A DNA stretch of 55,694 bases from Ardenticatenaceae bacterium (GTDB lineage Bacteria; Chloroflexota; Anaerolineae; Promineifilales; Promineifilaceae). A program made the position numbers and the translations under genes. This document shows positions 23,222-32,478 of this stretch, piece after piece (the first letter of the stretch is position 1; every line of letters starts with the position of its first letter). Location of the stretch: contig JASJCR010000030.1 of NCBI GenBank assembly GCA_030065875.1, positions 1 to 55,694 on the forward strand. Direction: 5' to 3'. Under the pieces are notes generated by a model. It was not told where the DNA came from and searched no databases. It saw only the letters and a program-made list of their open reading frames with translations.

Positions 23222-24181
23222 ATGCACTATCCTTCTACCCGCCTGTTTTCCGTTCTGGAACTGCTCCAAACCCACGAATTAATTACCGGGGCGGCAATCG
23301 CCGCCCAGCTGGAAGTCGACGGCCGCACCGTGCGCCGCTATATCACCCTTTTACAGGAAATGGGGTTGCCGGTGGAAACCATACAGGGGCGATACGGCGG
23401 GTATCGGCTGCAGCAGCGCTACCGGCTGCCGCCGCTGGTCTTCCACTCCGATGAAGTGCTGGCCTTGGCGCTGGGTCTCATGCTGACCAGGCGGCTGGGG
23501 ATGGCCCAAATGATCGACGCCGCTGATCAGGCGATTGCCAAAATTGAAGCGATCATGCCGCCCGACCTCCTGCAGCAAATTAAAACGCTGAATGAAGTGC
23601 TGTTAATCGATCCCCCTCAAGCAGTGTATCACCTGTCTAGCGACATCATCCTCACCCTCAGCCACGCGGTTTATCAGCAGCGTGCGGTATGGATTGTCTA
23701 CACCGGCCGTGATCTAAAGCAAACCCGGCGCAAAATAGATCCATTTCATCTCGTTTTTATGATCGGATTCTGGTACGTGGTCGGCTATTGTCATTTGCGG
23801 GAGGGATTGCGCGTGTTTCGGATGGATAGGATTCAGTCAGCCAAAATGTTGCAGCAGCGGTTCGAGAAACCATCCCCATTCGACGCTCAGCAATTCGTCG
23901 AGGATTCAATCGCCAAAACACCCAACGCCTGGGCGGTCAGGGTGCTGCTGCACACCGATTTGCCAACCGCCCGGCAGCAGATACCGCGCACCATGGCTAC
24001 TTTTCGTCAAACAGGGAAGGGAGTCGAAATGCAGGCCATGGCCGGGAATTTGCAGGAGATGGCCCTGCGCCTGCTGGGGATGAGCGTGCCATTTTCGATT
24101 TTGGAGCCGGCCGAACTCCAAGAGGCTTTTCGACAGGTCGCTGAACGGGCGGCAGCCATCAGCCAAAGCGGATCGAGTTAA
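23222..24181 (+). CDS. YafY-type WYL-domain transcriptional regulator
   Basis: A 319-residue regulator with an N-terminal DeoR-like winged helix (RLFSVLELLQTHELITGAAIAAQLEVDGRTVRRYITLL, residues 7-44; wing GRYGGYRL) and a WYL ligand-sensing domain (residues about 145-210, VWIVYTGRDL, DPFHLVFMIGFWYVVGYC, RVFRMDRI). The C-terminal WCX extension runs to the end. WYL domains sense nucleic acids or small ligands. Only a short AT-rich leader precedes the ATG, and the operator overlaps it, which suggests self-repression. Divergent partner: DinB-like protein plus membrane protein. Confidence 0.92.
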   Translation: MHYPSTRLFSVLELLQTHELITGAAIAAQLEVDGRTVRRYITLLQEMGLPVETIQGRYGGYRLQQRYRLPPLVFHSDEVLALALGLMLTRRLGMAQMIDAADQAIAKIEAIMPPDLLQQIKTLNEVLLIDPPQAVYHLSSDIILTLSHAVYQQRAVWIVYTGRDLKQTRRKIDPFHLVFMIGFWYVVGYCHLREGLRVFRMDRIQSAKMLQQRFEKPSPFDAQQFVEDSIAKTPNAWAVRVLLHTDLPTARQQIPRTMATFRQTGKGVEMQAMAGNLQEMALRLLGMSVPFSILEPAELQEAFRQVAERAAAISQSGSS

Positions 24182-24182
24182 T

Positions 24183-24240
24183 TGTCCGCAGACCCCGTTG
24201 GGGTGAACCGCAGATTTTCGCAGAAGTCTGAAGGATCGAG
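24183..24240. repeat. Decamer-family inverted repeat
   Basis: TGTCCGCAGACCCCGTTGGGGTGAACCGCAGATTTTCGCAGAAG follows the WYL regulator stop codon. CCCCGTTGGGG is a small hairpin and CCGCAGAT/CGCAGAAG are words of the 10-bp family. Incomplete example. Confidence 0.45.
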
Positions 24241-24311
24241 ACAAAATCCATTTTTTTTCAGCATGATTAGCTGTCCGGCAGACAAAGTTTGATGGATGAT
24301 TCGTGCGCCGT

Positions 24312-24337
24312 AGGGCCGCAGCATGCTGCGGCCTTAC
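24312..24337. terminator. Palindromic GTAGGGCCG-type hairpin between convergent genes
   Basis: GGCCGCAGCATGCTGCGGCC (24314-24333) is a perfect 20-bp palindrome framed by TAG and TTAC. Related hairpins lie at 38427-38460 and 54057-54084. It lies between the ends of the WYL regulator and the esterase genes and probably ends transcription both ways, although there is no strong T-run. Confidence 0.55.
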
Positions 24338-24417
24338 AATATTCGGCGAAGCTGTTTATCATAGCAGTAGGTTCTCTCAACCGGTTCAATCTGGATGGCT
24401 GGGCGGATTATCTAGCC

Positions 24418-25479
24418 TCATTCCACCATGACCTGCGGCAAAAAAACCTTCTCCGTCAGCTCCGGCCGGGCGTGACGGCTAAAAAACGCCCAGATTTCCT
24501 CGCGGGCGTCGATATCCCTGTTTTTCTCACCCACAATCAAGGTCACAAGAGCGGATTGCTGTGCAGGTCCGGGGACTGTGTGCCCTCCCCCGTCGACGCG
24601 ATAAAGAAGCACCTCTCTACGGGAATCAGCCGGATCGAGATACTGAATCACCTCAACGGTGGATTGATCATCGGGCACGATATCAGGCAAAGCGGTCGTG
24701 AGGGGATCTTCCGTGATTCCGTTTAAGGCCACCCACAAATCAACGGTCTCGGCCGTGGACATCACCGCTCCCCTTTCACACGATGACCCGGCTACGCAGC
24801 CGCCTCCATACGGCACCAGCGGATCATCTGTGCCGTTGATGATCATAACCGGCAGCGGCACGGCCGGCGGCTGGCACTCCGATGGCTCCGGCATATTGGC
24901 AATGACCGGTGCTCCGGCTGCAAAAGCCGCGGGGGCCTCGCTCAACAGGCGAAAGGTCATCATCCCCCCGTTGGAGGCTCCGGTGGCGTAAACTCGCCGT
25001 CTGTCGACGGCCAGCTCATCTTTGGCCCAATCGAGCACTTCAAGAATAAAGCCGACATCATCGGCCGTCGTGGCCACATCAGGATGGATGATATCGGTGC
25101 GGCAGTCGTTCCAGTGATGGGCATTTGGTTTGCCTGGATCCTGAATCCCCTCCGGCAAAATCAGGATAATCCCTTCACGGTCGGCCAACGCGCGCCACAG
25201 CTGGCCATCTTCAAAAGTCCAGCTGGCGTTAATGCTGCCGCCACCGCCGTGCAGCAAGAACACCAGCGGCCGGGGTTCAGGCCCCACATTGTCCGGCACG
25301 TAAACTGCAAAGGTGCGGGTTATTTCCTCATGAACGAGGGTATGAAACGTCAGATCGGCCGTGGCGAGACGGGTGGTCGCTGAGAAGACAGCCCGAATGG
25401 CTATACAGCCGAATAAGATGATTAATAAAAAAAATATGACCCGGCGCCATATGCTTCGATTTGCAATGCTGGAAAGCAT
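24418..25479 (-). CDS. Secreted PHB-depolymerase/feruloyl-esterase-like hydrolase
   Basis: A 353-residue extracellular esterase of the LpqC/PHB-depolymerase family. The N-terminal hydrophobic segment IFFLLIILFGCIAI is a signal or anchor. Motifs follow: PLVFLLHGGGGS (oxyanion), LPEGIQ, nucleophile Ser169 in GASNGG, Asp in INGTDDPLVPYGGG and His in DGGGHTVPG. Substrates in the family are polyhydroxyalkanoates or feruloylated polymers. AAGGA 7 nt upstream supports the start. The protein ends KVFLPQVMVE, resembling a short hydrophobic LP-containing tail that I recall on many exported Chloroflexota proteins. Lone gene, convergent with the WYL regulator. Confidence 0.88.
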   Translation of the reverse strand: MLSSIANRSIWRRVIFFLLIILFGCIAIRAVFSATTRLATADLTFHTLVHEEITRTFAVYVPDNVGPEPRPLVFLLHGGGGSINASWTFEDGQLWRALADREGIILILPEGIQDPGKPNAHHWNDCRTDIIHPDVATTADDVGFILEVLDWAKDELAVDRRRVYATGASNGGMMTFRLLSEAPAAFAAGAPVIANMPEPSECQPPAVPLPVMIINGTDDPLVPYGGGCVAGSSCERGAVMSTAETVDLWVALNGITEDPLTTALPDIVPDDQSTVEVIQYLDPADSRREVLLYRVDGGGHTVPGPAQQSALVTLIVGEKNRDIDAREEIWAFFSRHARPELTEKVFLPQVMVE

Positions 25480-25629
25480 TTTTATTCCTTTTTATTTGTG
25501 GATTTATAATAATTACCATTACATATCGAAAGAAGTTGCATCAAAGCACCATATACAAATCATGATTCATCCCGTATAACATGTAATCATATTTTCCTTG
25601 ATCATAATCAGATTAAAAAGTGTAAGAAG

Positions 25630-25905
25630 ATGTTATTAACCTATAAAGCACGCTTACGTGGAAACCAACTTGAATGGCAAGACTCAAAACCTCAGCAACT
25701 TGAGGGTCGAAAACAGGTGGATGTCTACGTTACGATTCTCGGTGAAACGCAGGTCAAAGAGAGAAAAATAAATGCTGGGCCAGAGATGGCCTCTATCCTC
25801 AAGCAAATTTCTCTTCTCGCTTCCCACTCGATAATTGATCCTTCGACGTGGGAACGCGAGTTGCGTGAAGACCGCCCATGGAGACCGAAACCGGATAGTT
25901 TTTAA
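25630..25905 (+). CDS. Small protein, possible orphan type II antitoxin
   Basis: A 91-residue protein starting MLLTYKARLRGNQLEWQDSKPQQL and ending in a basic, Trp-containing tail (TWERELREDRPWRPKPDSF). Similar openings (LTYKAxLRGDRLEW) occur, as far as I recall, in predicted antitoxins paired with PIN-domain toxins in cyanobacteria and Chloroflexota. No toxin gene follows: the next 250 bp contain no open frame of use, and the neighbouring operon is convergent. It may be an orphan antitoxin or a protein of other function. Base composition is more AT-rich than its neighbours, and the upstream region is AT-rich too. Confidence 0.5.
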   Translation: MLLTYKARLRGNQLEWQDSKPQQLEGRKQVDVYVTILGETQVKERKINAGPEMASILKQISLLASHSIIDPSTWERELREDRPWRPKPDSF

Positions 25906-26033
25906 CGCGATTTATCGCGTTTCGGTTTCCGTAGCGGTCAAATTTATTCGGCTGCGGCAAAGAGGCGTATGTAAAATAAGAAGTTAAGAATATTTTTGTA
26001 GCGGTGTACTTAGAACAGATGCAAGGTCACAAT

Positions 26034-26064
26034 AAAAAGAGAGTGAGCAAAATACCCACTCTCT
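26034..26064 (-). terminator. Rho-independent terminator of the ACS-E1-E2-ACP operon
   Basis: On the minus strand AGAGAGTG and CACTCTCT form an 8-bp stem (26057-26064 with 26038-26045), followed by TTTTTATT. It lies about 90 bp after the acp stop. It would also form on the plus strand but has no T-run there. Confidence 0.72.
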
Positions 26065-26087
26065 ATCATTAAAAATACCTGGCGACT

Positions 26088-26150
26088 CAAAGCTCAAAGC
26101 TTAAAGCAAAAAGACCCACTACTTTAATCTTTAAACTTTATACTTTTAAC
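26088..26150. repeat. Heptamer island after the acp gene
   Basis: AAAGCTC, AAAGCTT, AAAGCAA and then TTTAATC, TTTAAAC, TTTATAC, TTTTAAC in 7-bp phase. It sits between the acp stop codon and the operon terminator. Confidence 0.6.
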
Positions 26151-26153
26151 TTC

Positions 26154-26417
26154 TCACGGCATACGTGCCAAAATATAGTCACAAATGTCGTTGGTGGTCA
26201 CCAGCTGCCCATAATCGGCCTCCGGGATATCCACACCGGTTGCTTCATTGAGTCCAATCAAAAAGTTCAGGAAGTCAAACGAATCGATATCGAGATCGAG
26301 TCGAATATCTTCATCTAAACCAAGCGTGTCGAAATCAGCCTCGGGCGCAATATCGGCCAGCAGTTCAAAAATCAGGCGCTTAAGTTCATCGCGATTAAAA
26401 ATCTGTTTGCCTATCAT
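26154..26417 (-). CDS. Acyl carrier protein, last gene of the ACS/2-oxoacid dehydrogenase operon
   Basis: An 87-residue acidic ACP. The phosphopantetheine attachment is Ser46 in [11 protein letters not shown], where the usual DSL is DSF. It holds an acyl or aminoacyl group as a thioester on its flexible arm. Its ATG overlaps the E2 stop codon by 4 bp (ATGA), so synthesis is coupled to the E2 and a dedicated role is likely. No fatty-acid genes are adjacent, so it is unlikely to be the housekeeping AcpP. Possible roles are supplying octanoyl groups for lipoylating the E2 or receiving the acyl product of the complex; neither is shown by sequence. Confidence 0.88.
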   Translation of the reverse strand: MIGKQIFNRDELKRLIFELLADIAPEADFDTLGLDEDIRLDLDIDSFDFLNFLIGLNEATGVDIPEADYGQLVTTNDICDYILARMP

Positions 26418-27811
26418 AATTTGTCTACCTCCTGCAAATGGCGGTTAAGTGCTTCAAGGAATCGCGCCCCAACCAGGCCATCAGAAGCTCGATGGTCGCC
26501 GGCCACGGTAGCGGACATCATCGGCCGAACGCCGAGCATGCCGTTTTCCGCCCACGGTCTCTCCATGATCTTCCCCAGACCAACCAGAGCGATTTGCGGG
26601 GGATAGATCACGCCGTAAACTTTTTCGACTCCTAGATCCCCCAAACTGGTCAGGGTGACCGTCGCATCGGTGAGTTCCGAGCCACGTAGACGGCCAGCCC
26701 GCGTGCGCACGATTAAATCGCGCAGCTTTTCCATAATTTCATCAACGGTCAGTAAGTCAGCATTGTGAATGGCCGGAGTAACCAGGCCACCCTGCCGCAG
26801 GGCGATGGCAAAGCCGATGTGAATGCTTTCCTGTAACTCCAGGCTGTCTTCACGCCAGAAGCCGTTCAGCTCCGGCACTTCGCTGAGCGCTTTGGCCACC
26901 GCTTTAATCAAGATGACCGCTGGCAGCAGTCGCTCTCTCAACGAGCGCCGCATATTTTCAGCTTCCAGCCAGGCCATGGCCGCCTGCATATTGATCTGCG
27001 TTTCCAGATAATAATGGGGAATATCCCGATTGGCTCGAGCCATCGCCAAAGCAATTGCCTGGCGCATCATATCTGGTGAACCCACGCGCGGTTTTTCTTT
27101 TTTGACCGCTTTTGGTGGTTCGGCCGCCTTCTTGACTTCAGCTTTTGGCGGTTCGGCCACATCTTTCGGTCGATCGGCCGCTTTTTCAATGTCGGCCTTG
27201 CAAATGGCGCCCTGTGGGCCGGTGCCCTGAATCTTGTGGATGTCCACTCCCAGATCGGCCGCCAGACGGCGAGCCAGCGGGGTGATGCGCGGCGTCTCCG
27301 CCTTTTGCCGGGCCATAAATTGCTCGACGTCATCAGCGGTAATCGCCCCGCCCCGACCGGTGCCGGTGACCAGGGTTAAATCCACGCCCAAATCGGCCGC
27401 CCGCTTACGTGCGCGGGGTGAAACGCGCAGCCGCTCACCGGCCTTAGGGGCCACACCGTTTGTTTTTTGTGCGGAAACCAGCGGCCGGTGGTCCATCGGA
27501 TGGTGCTCGGCCGCAGCTTCGGCCACCGCCATCACCGGCTCAACAACCGCTTCAACAGCGGCTTCTGCCTCGTCCTCTTCAGTCTGAATCAGGGCCAAAA
27601 CCGTCCCCACCGGGACGTCAGATCCTTCTTCGACCAAAATTTTGTGGACGATGCCATCTTCAAAAACTTCGATCTCGATCACCCCTTTGGCCGTTTCCAC
27701 TTCGGCTACGATATCGCCGCGCTTGACCGCATCACCGGGTTTGACCATCCAGTTGTAAACGGTCCCCGATTCCATGTCCGCGCCCAGGCTGGGCATTTTG
27801 AATTCGTTCAT
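26414..27811 (-). CDS. 2-oxoacid dehydrogenase E2 (dihydrolipoyl acyltransferase) with two subunit-binding domains
   Basis: A 465-residue E2 chain that moves the acyl group from lipoyl-lysine to CoA. Residues 1-75 are a single lipoyl domain with Lys42 in VETAKGVIE. An Ala/Glu/Pro linker leads to two peripheral-subunit-binding domains in a row: [19 protein letters not shown] (about 130-165) and [19 protein letters not shown] (about 174-210). Most E2 chains have one. A second Lys/Pro linker is followed by the catalytic domain (about 240-465) with the active-site HRASDG (normally HRxxDG). GGAGG lies close to the start. The E3 (dihydrolipoamide dehydrogenase) gene is not in the operon. Confidence 0.93.
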   Translation of the reverse strand: MNEFKMPSLGADMESGTVYNWMVKPGDAVKRGDIVAEVETAKGVIEIEVFEDGIVHKILVEEGSDVPVGTVLALIQTEEDEAEAAVEAVVEPVMAVAEAAAEHHPMDHRPLVSAQKTNGVAPKAGERLRVSPRARKRAADLGVDLTLVTGTGRGGAITADDVEQFMARQKAETPRITPLARRLAADLGVDIHKIQGTGPQGAICKADIEKAADRPKDVAEPPKAEVKKAAEPPKAVKKEKPRVGSPDMMRQAIALAMARANRDIPHYYLETQINMQAAMAWLEAENMRRSLRERLLPAVILIKAVAKALSEVPELNGFWREDSLELQESIHIGFAIALRQGGLVTPAIHNADLLTVDEIMEKLRDLIVRTRAGRLRGSELTDATVTLTSLGDLGVEKVYGVIYPPQIALVGLGKIMERPWAENGMLGVRPMMSATVAGDHRASDGLVGARFLEALNRHLQEVDKL

Positions 27812-27853
27812 ACGGTTCCTCCGGTCTTAGGAGACACAAAAAGCGGCTAACCA

Positions 27854-27884
27854 GACTACAAAAGTCTGGCAGACTTTTGTAGTC
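27854..27884. promoter_or_regulatory. Intercistronic 31-bp perfect inverted repeat between E1-beta and E2
   Basis: GACTACAAAAGTCTG, one base, CAGACTTTTGTAGTC: perfect 15-bp arms in the only sizeable gap (109 bp) of the operon. In RNA it gives a stable hairpin that could set processing or partial termination, thereby adjusting E1 to E2 ratios. Position and structure are seen; the role is inferred. Confidence 0.6.
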
Positions 27885-27920
27885 TTGGTCACGCAAACCT
27901 TTGATGTCTCGCTCGAACCG

Positions 27921-28952
27921 CTATCCCAGCGTCTCACGGACCGCGGCCACAATTTCATGCGGCTGTGGCAGCGCTTCATCTTCTAAGTGTTTGGCGTATG
28001 GCATCGGCACTTCTACACCACAAACGCGGGCCACCGGAGCGTCCAGCTCATAAAAGCCTTGCTCCATAATCCGCGTGGCAATTTCAGCCGAAATACCGCC
28101 AGAGCGCCATCCCTCGTCAACAATGACGGCGCGATGAGTTTTTCTCAGCGAGCGCATGATTGTTTCGTCATCAAGCGGCCGCAGCACGCGCAGGTCAACC
28201 ACTTCGGCATCGATCCCGTCTTCGGCCAGCTCTTCAGCCGCCTTCAGCGCCTTAAAGAGGCAGGCCCCGTAGGTCAAAATAGAAACATCTTGACCCGGCC
28301 GGCGCACGACCGCCTTGTCAATATCGACCGCGACCGGCTCCACCGGCAGCTCCCCTTTCATGTTGTACAGGGTCGAATATTCAAAAATCAAGACCGGATC
28401 GGGATCCATCAAGGCCGGCCAGAGCATCCCTCTGGCATCTTCGAGCGTGGCCGGCACCACAACCTTGATGCCCGGAATGTGCGCATACCATCCTTCAAGC
28501 GCGTGCGAGTGCTGCGCAGCGAGCTGTTTGCCGCCGCCGGTCGCCATGCGAATCACCACAGGCACGTTAAAGAGCCCGCCGGACATGTGCAGCAGCGTGG
28601 CCGCCGTATTGATAATTTGGTCGGCCGCCAGCAGGCTGAAGTTCACGGTCATAATTTCGACGATGGGCAGCATACCGCCCAGAGCAGCCCCGATGCCGGC
28701 ACCGGTAAAGACCGATTCAGACAGAGGGGTATCGCGAATGCGGGCCGGCCCAAATTCTTCGAGCAGCCCCATACTCACGGCGAAACAGCCGCCGTAGTGA
28801 CCGACATCCTCCCCCATCAAAAAGACTCGCTCATCCCGCTTCATCGCCTCGCGAATCGCTTCCCGAACCGCTTCCCGATAGGTCAGGGTTCGCATTTCAA
28901 CGGCTTGATCAGCGGGTTTTTCAACTGTCATTACGTTGTTAACCGTCATCAT
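27921..28952 (-). CDS. 2-oxoacid dehydrogenase E1 beta subunit (pyruvate/acetoin-type)
   Basis: A 343-residue beta subunit that pairs with E1-alpha to bind thiamine diphosphate and decarboxylate the 2-oxoacid. [36 protein letters not shown] begins the pyrimidine-binding fold. [34 protein letters not shown] and [23 protein letters not shown] follow (the His-rich active-site loop). The C-terminal transketolase domain ends [22 protein letters not shown]. Its start overlaps the E1-alpha stop by 4 bp (ATGA) with AGGAGG just before it. The sequence fits pyruvate or acetoin dehydrogenases; branched-chain specificity is not excluded. Confidence 0.94.
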   Translation of the reverse strand: MMTVNNVMTVEKPADQAVEMRTLTYREAVREAIREAMKRDERVFLMGEDVGHYGGCFAVSMGLLEEFGPARIRDTPLSESVFTGAGIGAALGGMLPIVEIMTVNFSLLAADQIINTAATLLHMSGGLFNVPVVIRMATGGGKQLAAQHSHALEGWYAHIPGIKVVVPATLEDARGMLWPALMDPDPVLIFEYSTLYNMKGELPVEPVAVDIDKAVVRRPGQDVSILTYGACLFKALKAAEELAEDGIDAEVVDLRVLRPLDDETIMRSLRKTHRAVIVDEGWRSGGISAEIATRIMEQGFYELDAPVARVCGVEVPMPYAKHLEDEALPQPHEIVAAVRETLG

Positions 28953-29983
28953 ACCCTCCTATTTGGATCCGGCTCTGAGTAGACAAATCGAGTCAGATCT
29001 TCAATCGGCTCCCAGGTACCCGCTTCGGCAAATTCCACCGACTCAGCCACTTCGCGAGCCACACGCTCTTCAATGGCGGCCAAATCGGCATCATTCATCA
29101 TCCCTTCTTCACGCAACATCTCGCTGAAGCGCTCGATGGGATCCTGTGCTTTCCACGTCTCCACTTCGGTTTTCTCCCGATACAGTTCGGCATCAAACAT
29201 CGAATGAGCGCGAAAACGATAGGTGCATGCTTCTATGAAGTACGGGCCGTTCCCATTGCGAATCCACTCGACCCCGCGTTTGGCCGCTTTTAGCACGGCC
29301 AGAATATCCATGCCGTCAACCGACTCGGCTTCCATGCGGTAGCTGGCCGCCTTGGCCGCCAGATCGGTTTCCGATTCGGCATATTCGAGCGCGGTGCCCA
29401 TGCCGTAGAGGTTGTTTTCACAAATAAACAAAACCGGCAAGTTCCATAAAACAGCCAGGTTCATTGATTCGTGAAATTCCCCTTCAGCGACCGCCCCATC
29501 ACCAAAGAAGCAGGCGGTCACGTGGGGGTCAAATCGCATTTGATCAGCCAATCCAAAACCAACCGCCAGGGGCAGACCACCGCCCACGATGGCGTTCCCG
29601 CCGTAAAAGCGGGTTTCTTTATGAAAGATGTGCATCGACCCGCCGCGGCCGCGGCTGCATCCTTCCTGTTTGCCGTACATTTCCGCCATTACTGGGCCGA
29701 TCGGCACCCCGCGAGCCAGCGCTTGACCGTGCTCGCGATAGGTGGCCACAACAGCATCTTCCGGCCGCAGCATCTTCATGATGCCCACGGCCACCGCCTC
29801 TTCACCGATGTACAGATGCAAAAAGCCCCGAATCTTTTGAGCGCTGTACAGTTCAGCGCATTTCTCTTCAAAGCGACGAATCAAAATCATTTGATAGAGC
29901 AAATCTAGGGCTTCGGCGCGATCCAGAACAACGTCAGAGGGTTGTGTTACTTTCTTTTCTGCTTCAACTGGAATTGCACTCAT
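28949..29983 (-). CDS. 2-oxoacid dehydrogenase E1 alpha subunit (pyruvate/acetoin-type)
   Basis: A 344-residue thiamine-diphosphate subunit. The diphosphate/Mg motif [31 protein letters not shown] spans about residues 165-195. [11 protein letters not shown] and [11 protein letters not shown] form the active-site loops. Its ATG overlaps the stop codon of the acetyl-CoA synthetase gene (TAATG), showing tight coupling of the two. The length and lack of an N-terminal extension match pyruvate/acetoin-type E1-alpha. It would act with E1-beta and the downstream E2 in the cytosol to make an acyl-CoA, CO2 and a reduced lipoyl group that a separate E3 must reoxidise. Confidence 0.94.
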   Translation of the reverse strand: MSAIPVEAEKKVTQPSDVVLDRAEALDLLYQMILIRRFEEKCAELYSAQKIRGFLHLYIGEEAVAVGIMKMLRPEDAVVATYREHGQALARGVPIGPVMAEMYGKQEGCSRGRGGSMHIFHKETRFYGGNAIVGGGLPLAVGFGLADQMRFDPHVTACFFGDGAVAEGEFHESMNLAVLWNLPVLFICENNLYGMGTALEYAESETDLAAKAASYRMEAESVDGMDILAVLKAAKRGVEWIRNGNGPYFIEACTYRFRAHSMFDAELYREKTEVETWKAQDPIERFSEMLREEGMMNDADLAAIEERVAREVAESVEFAEAGTWEPIEDLTRFVYSEPDPNRRV

Positions 29984-31746
29984 TAGTTTTCCTCCAGAGT
30001 TGAGGTATCCCCCTCCGGCAGGCCAAGTTCACGGGCTTTGAGCAAGCGACGCATGATCTTGCCGCTGCGAGTTTTAGGAAGATTCTCTTTAAAGACGATT
30101 TCTTTGGGAGCCACGGCCGAACCCAGCCGTTTGCGGCCAAAGCCGAGAAGCTCACGCCGCAGGGCTTTGGTTGGTTCATTGCCCGGTTTGAGGGCTACAA
30201 ATGCCTTCACGAGCTCCCCGATCGTTGGTTCGGGTACGCCAATGACGCCCACCTCAGCCACGGCCGGATGCTCCATGAGGGCGCTTTCGACTTCAAACGG
30301 ACCAACCATGTGACCGGCGGTTTTGATAATGTCATCCGCCCGGCCGACAAACCAGAAGTAGCCGTCCTCATCTTTCATAGCCAGGTCACCGCTTAAGTAC
30401 CAATCGTCAACAAAACATTTGTTATAGCGGGCCTCTTCGTGCAGGTAGGTGCGGAACATCGATGGCCAGCCCGGCTTCAGGGCCAGCTCGCCATCCACAC
30501 CCGGTTTTTCGATAATTTCTAAGGTATTGTCGCCGGTCCGGCGCACAATAGCGGCTTCAACTCCCGGCAACGGCCGCCCCATCGACCCCGGCCGAATTTC
30601 ACATGCGGCCAGATTGGCGATCATAATGCCGCCGGTTTCGGTCTGCCACCAGTTATCGTGAATGGGCAAACCCAACTTCTCTTCGCCCCACACAACCGCT
30701 TCTGGATTTAACGGTTCACCGACGCTGGCTACAAAGCGTAGATGACTGAGATCAAACATTTGTCTGGGCTCTAAATCGAGCCGCATGAGGCGACGAACCG
30801 CCGTGGGCGCGGTGTACCATACGGTCACCTTTTGTTCCGCCAAAATACGATACCAGCGCTCAGCGTCAAATTCCGCCTCATCAATGATGTTGGTGACGCC
30901 GTGTAACAGGGGGGCGATAATGCCGTAAGAGGTTCCGGTCACCCAGCCAGGATCGGCCGTACACCAGAATACATCTTCCGGATGAATATCTAATGCATAT
31001 TTGCTGGTCATGTAATGGTGATAGATCGCCTGATGCACGTGTACGGCGCCCTTGGGCATACCGGTTGTGCCGCTGGTGAAATGGATGATCGCTTTGTCTT
31101 CCGGATGCGTTGGTGGAATTTCAAACTCTGGTGAGGCATCGGCCATTAACAAAGACATCGACCACACGTTGTCGGGGGCGTGTTCACGGCCGTCGGCCAG
31201 AATCACGTGCTCCAGATGGGGCATTTGATCCCGGAACGGGGCCACTTTTTTGCGGAACAGGCGTTCCGTCGTAAACAAGACGCGGGCTTGACCGCGTTTC
31301 ATGCGCTGTAAGATCGGTTCAGGCCCAAAAGCGGAGAATAACGGGCAGAAAATACTCGTGTTTTTCCAGGTTCCCAAAGCCATGAAATACAGCTCTGGAA
31401 TCCGGCCCGAAAGGGCGAAAACGGTATCTTCGCGATTGATTCCCAGGCGTCGTAAAACGTTGGCCACCCGGTTGGTCTGGGCCTTTAAATCCTGGTAAGT
31501 AAACTCCCGCGTACTCCCATCACGGCCGAGCCAGCGCATAGCCACTCGTCCGCCATGAGCGCTGTTAGCATGCCGGTCAACCGCTTCATGCGCGATATTT
31601 AAGCCGGCATGATGAGGTAATCCATCCAATTCCTGGGCAATTTCATCCCAGAAAAATGAAGCCCTTTTAGCTTCATAATCGATGATGTTGGGCAATAAAT
31701 CGCCAACAAACATCGCCGTATCTTTTAAAATCGGTTGCCACTCCAT
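29983..31746 (-). CDS. acsA: Acetyl-CoA synthetase (AMP-forming), first gene of the operon
   Basis: A 587-residue adenylate-forming enzyme converting acetate, ATP and CoA to acetyl-CoA. The nucleotide loop is [24 protein letters not shown] and [38 protein letters not shown] are the A5-A8 motifs. The catalytic, usually acetylatable lysine is in [12 protein letters not shown]. The length matches the shorter B. subtilis AcsA type rather than the 650-residue E. coli Acs. ATG 31746 is chosen because AGGAGG precedes it by 6 nt; a longer frame to 31773 starts inside that region. Both this enzyme and the following dehydrogenase produce acetyl-CoA, so the operon would draw on acetate and pyruvate (or acetoin) together. 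Confidence 0.93.
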   Translation of the reverse strand: MEWQPILKDTAMFVGDLLPNIIDYEAKRASFFWDEIAQELDGLPHHAGLNIAHEAVDRHANSAHGGRVAMRWLGRDGSTREFTYQDLKAQTNRVANVLRRLGINREDTVFALSGRIPELYFMALGTWKNTSIFCPLFSAFGPEPILQRMKRGQARVLFTTERLFRKKVAPFRDQMPHLEHVILADGREHAPDNVWSMSLLMADASPEFEIPPTHPEDKAIIHFTSGTTGMPKGAVHVHQAIYHHYMTSKYALDIHPEDVFWCTADPGWVTGTSYGIIAPLLHGVTNIIDEAEFDAERWYRILAEQKVTVWYTAPTAVRRLMRLDLEPRQMFDLSHLRFVASVGEPLNPEAVVWGEEKLGLPIHDNWWQTETGGIMIANLAACEIRPGSMGRPLPGVEAAIVRRTGDNTLEIIEKPGVDGELALKPGWPSMFRTYLHEEARYNKCFVDDWYLSGDLAMKDEDGYFWFVGRADDIIKTAGHMVGPFEVESALMEHPAVAEVGVIGVPEPTIGELVKAFVALKPGNEPTKALRRELLGFGRKRLGSAVAPKEIVFKENLPKTRSGKIMRRLLKARELGLPEGDTSTLEEN

Positions 31747-32161
31747 GAGAGCCTCCTGAAATGGACCACTCATCTCTTTTAGAATGATCCAATAACCTGT
31801 TTATAAGTCCTGTAGGAGTGCTCCATTATGCTTGTTTGCTCAGATCGTGGGGTGACTCTCCCAATTTCTGATTTATGCCAAGTCGAGGAGGCCGGAGTTA
31901 TGGCTACTTTAAGTATCGCTGAGAACAGCCGCCGGAAATAGTGAAGAATGGCACAAATAAGGGTGATTAATGTCATCGTGGGTTCAGCTGTCATCTGACC
32001 CCAGCATTAAATTTTATCCCTAACTTTTGTCAGGGATTTTAGATCACAAACGATACTGTTTAAATCAAACTTCCGCCGGATGTGCCGAGCGCCCTCTTCG
32101 GCAATAATGAACAGATAATGGCTGCTCGTTAAGGTGAATGTATCACTTTCAAGATCGGAAA
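31747..32161. other. Intergenic region without a supported gene
   Basis: Divergent space between acsA and the STAS region. It contains a small palindrome GGAGTGCTCC near 31813. A 13-codon frame lies after GGAGGCCGGAG at 31886, too short to call. I see no convincing promoter, although the acsA promoter must lie here. The right part passes into a heptamer island at 32162. Confidence 0.5.
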
Positions 32162-32270
32162 TTTACTGATTTATTGGTTTATTTGTTTACTGGTTTATGA
32201 GCCAGATTATTTAGTGAAAAGCCAATACACCAATAAACCATTAACTAATATACCAATACCCTAATAACTA
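32162..32270. repeat. Heptamer island with inverted half (TTTATTG-like units)
   Basis: TTTACTG, ATTTATT, GGTTTAT, TTGTTTA, CTGGTTT on the left and CCAATACACCAATAAACC, TAATATACCAATACC on the right, with 7-bp phase and inverted orientation. It ends at the ATG of the small reading frame at 32273. A closely similar island is at 37591-37711. Confidence 0.72.
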
Positions 32271-32272
32271 CC

Positions 32273-32467
32273 ATGAACCCCTTAACGATCTTTCTAAATA
32301 GCGTACGCGCCGCATTTTTTCAGCTGACCGGATCACGCCGTGCAGCGGAAAATAAAATAAACGCTGCCGATCATACAGCGGCGGCCACAAAAGTTGTCAA
32401 TCCTTGTGAAGGAATTCTTGATTGTGAAAAGGAATCAGCGGTCTTAACCTGGACAATCAAGACCTGA
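32273..32467 (+). CDS. Small hypothetical protein (64 residues), uncertain
   Basis: A 64-residue frame beginning MNPLTIFLNSVRAAFFQLTG, which could form an amphipathic N-terminal helix, followed by a polar region (ENKINAADHTAAATKVVNP). It lies 11 nt before the STAS frame on the same strand and may be its leader gene. No recognisable family and no clear ribosome site (the upstream bases belong to a repeat). Kept because position and spacing are gene-like, but it may be a chance frame. Confidence 0.3.
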   Translation: MNPLTIFLNSVRAAFFQLTGSRRAAENKINAADHTAAATKVVNPCEGILDCEKESAVLTWTIKT

Positions 32468-32478
32468 GTTGTGAAAAG

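Noticed and set aside
27987..28982. 331-residue open frame antisense to the E1-beta gene
   Set aside because: It follows the third-position pattern of the real gene on the other strand, and its protein has no domain pattern. E1-beta is well supported.
31779..31994. 71-codon minus-strand frame upstream of acsA
   Set aside because: No ribosome site or domain; it covers the region where the acsA promoter must lie.
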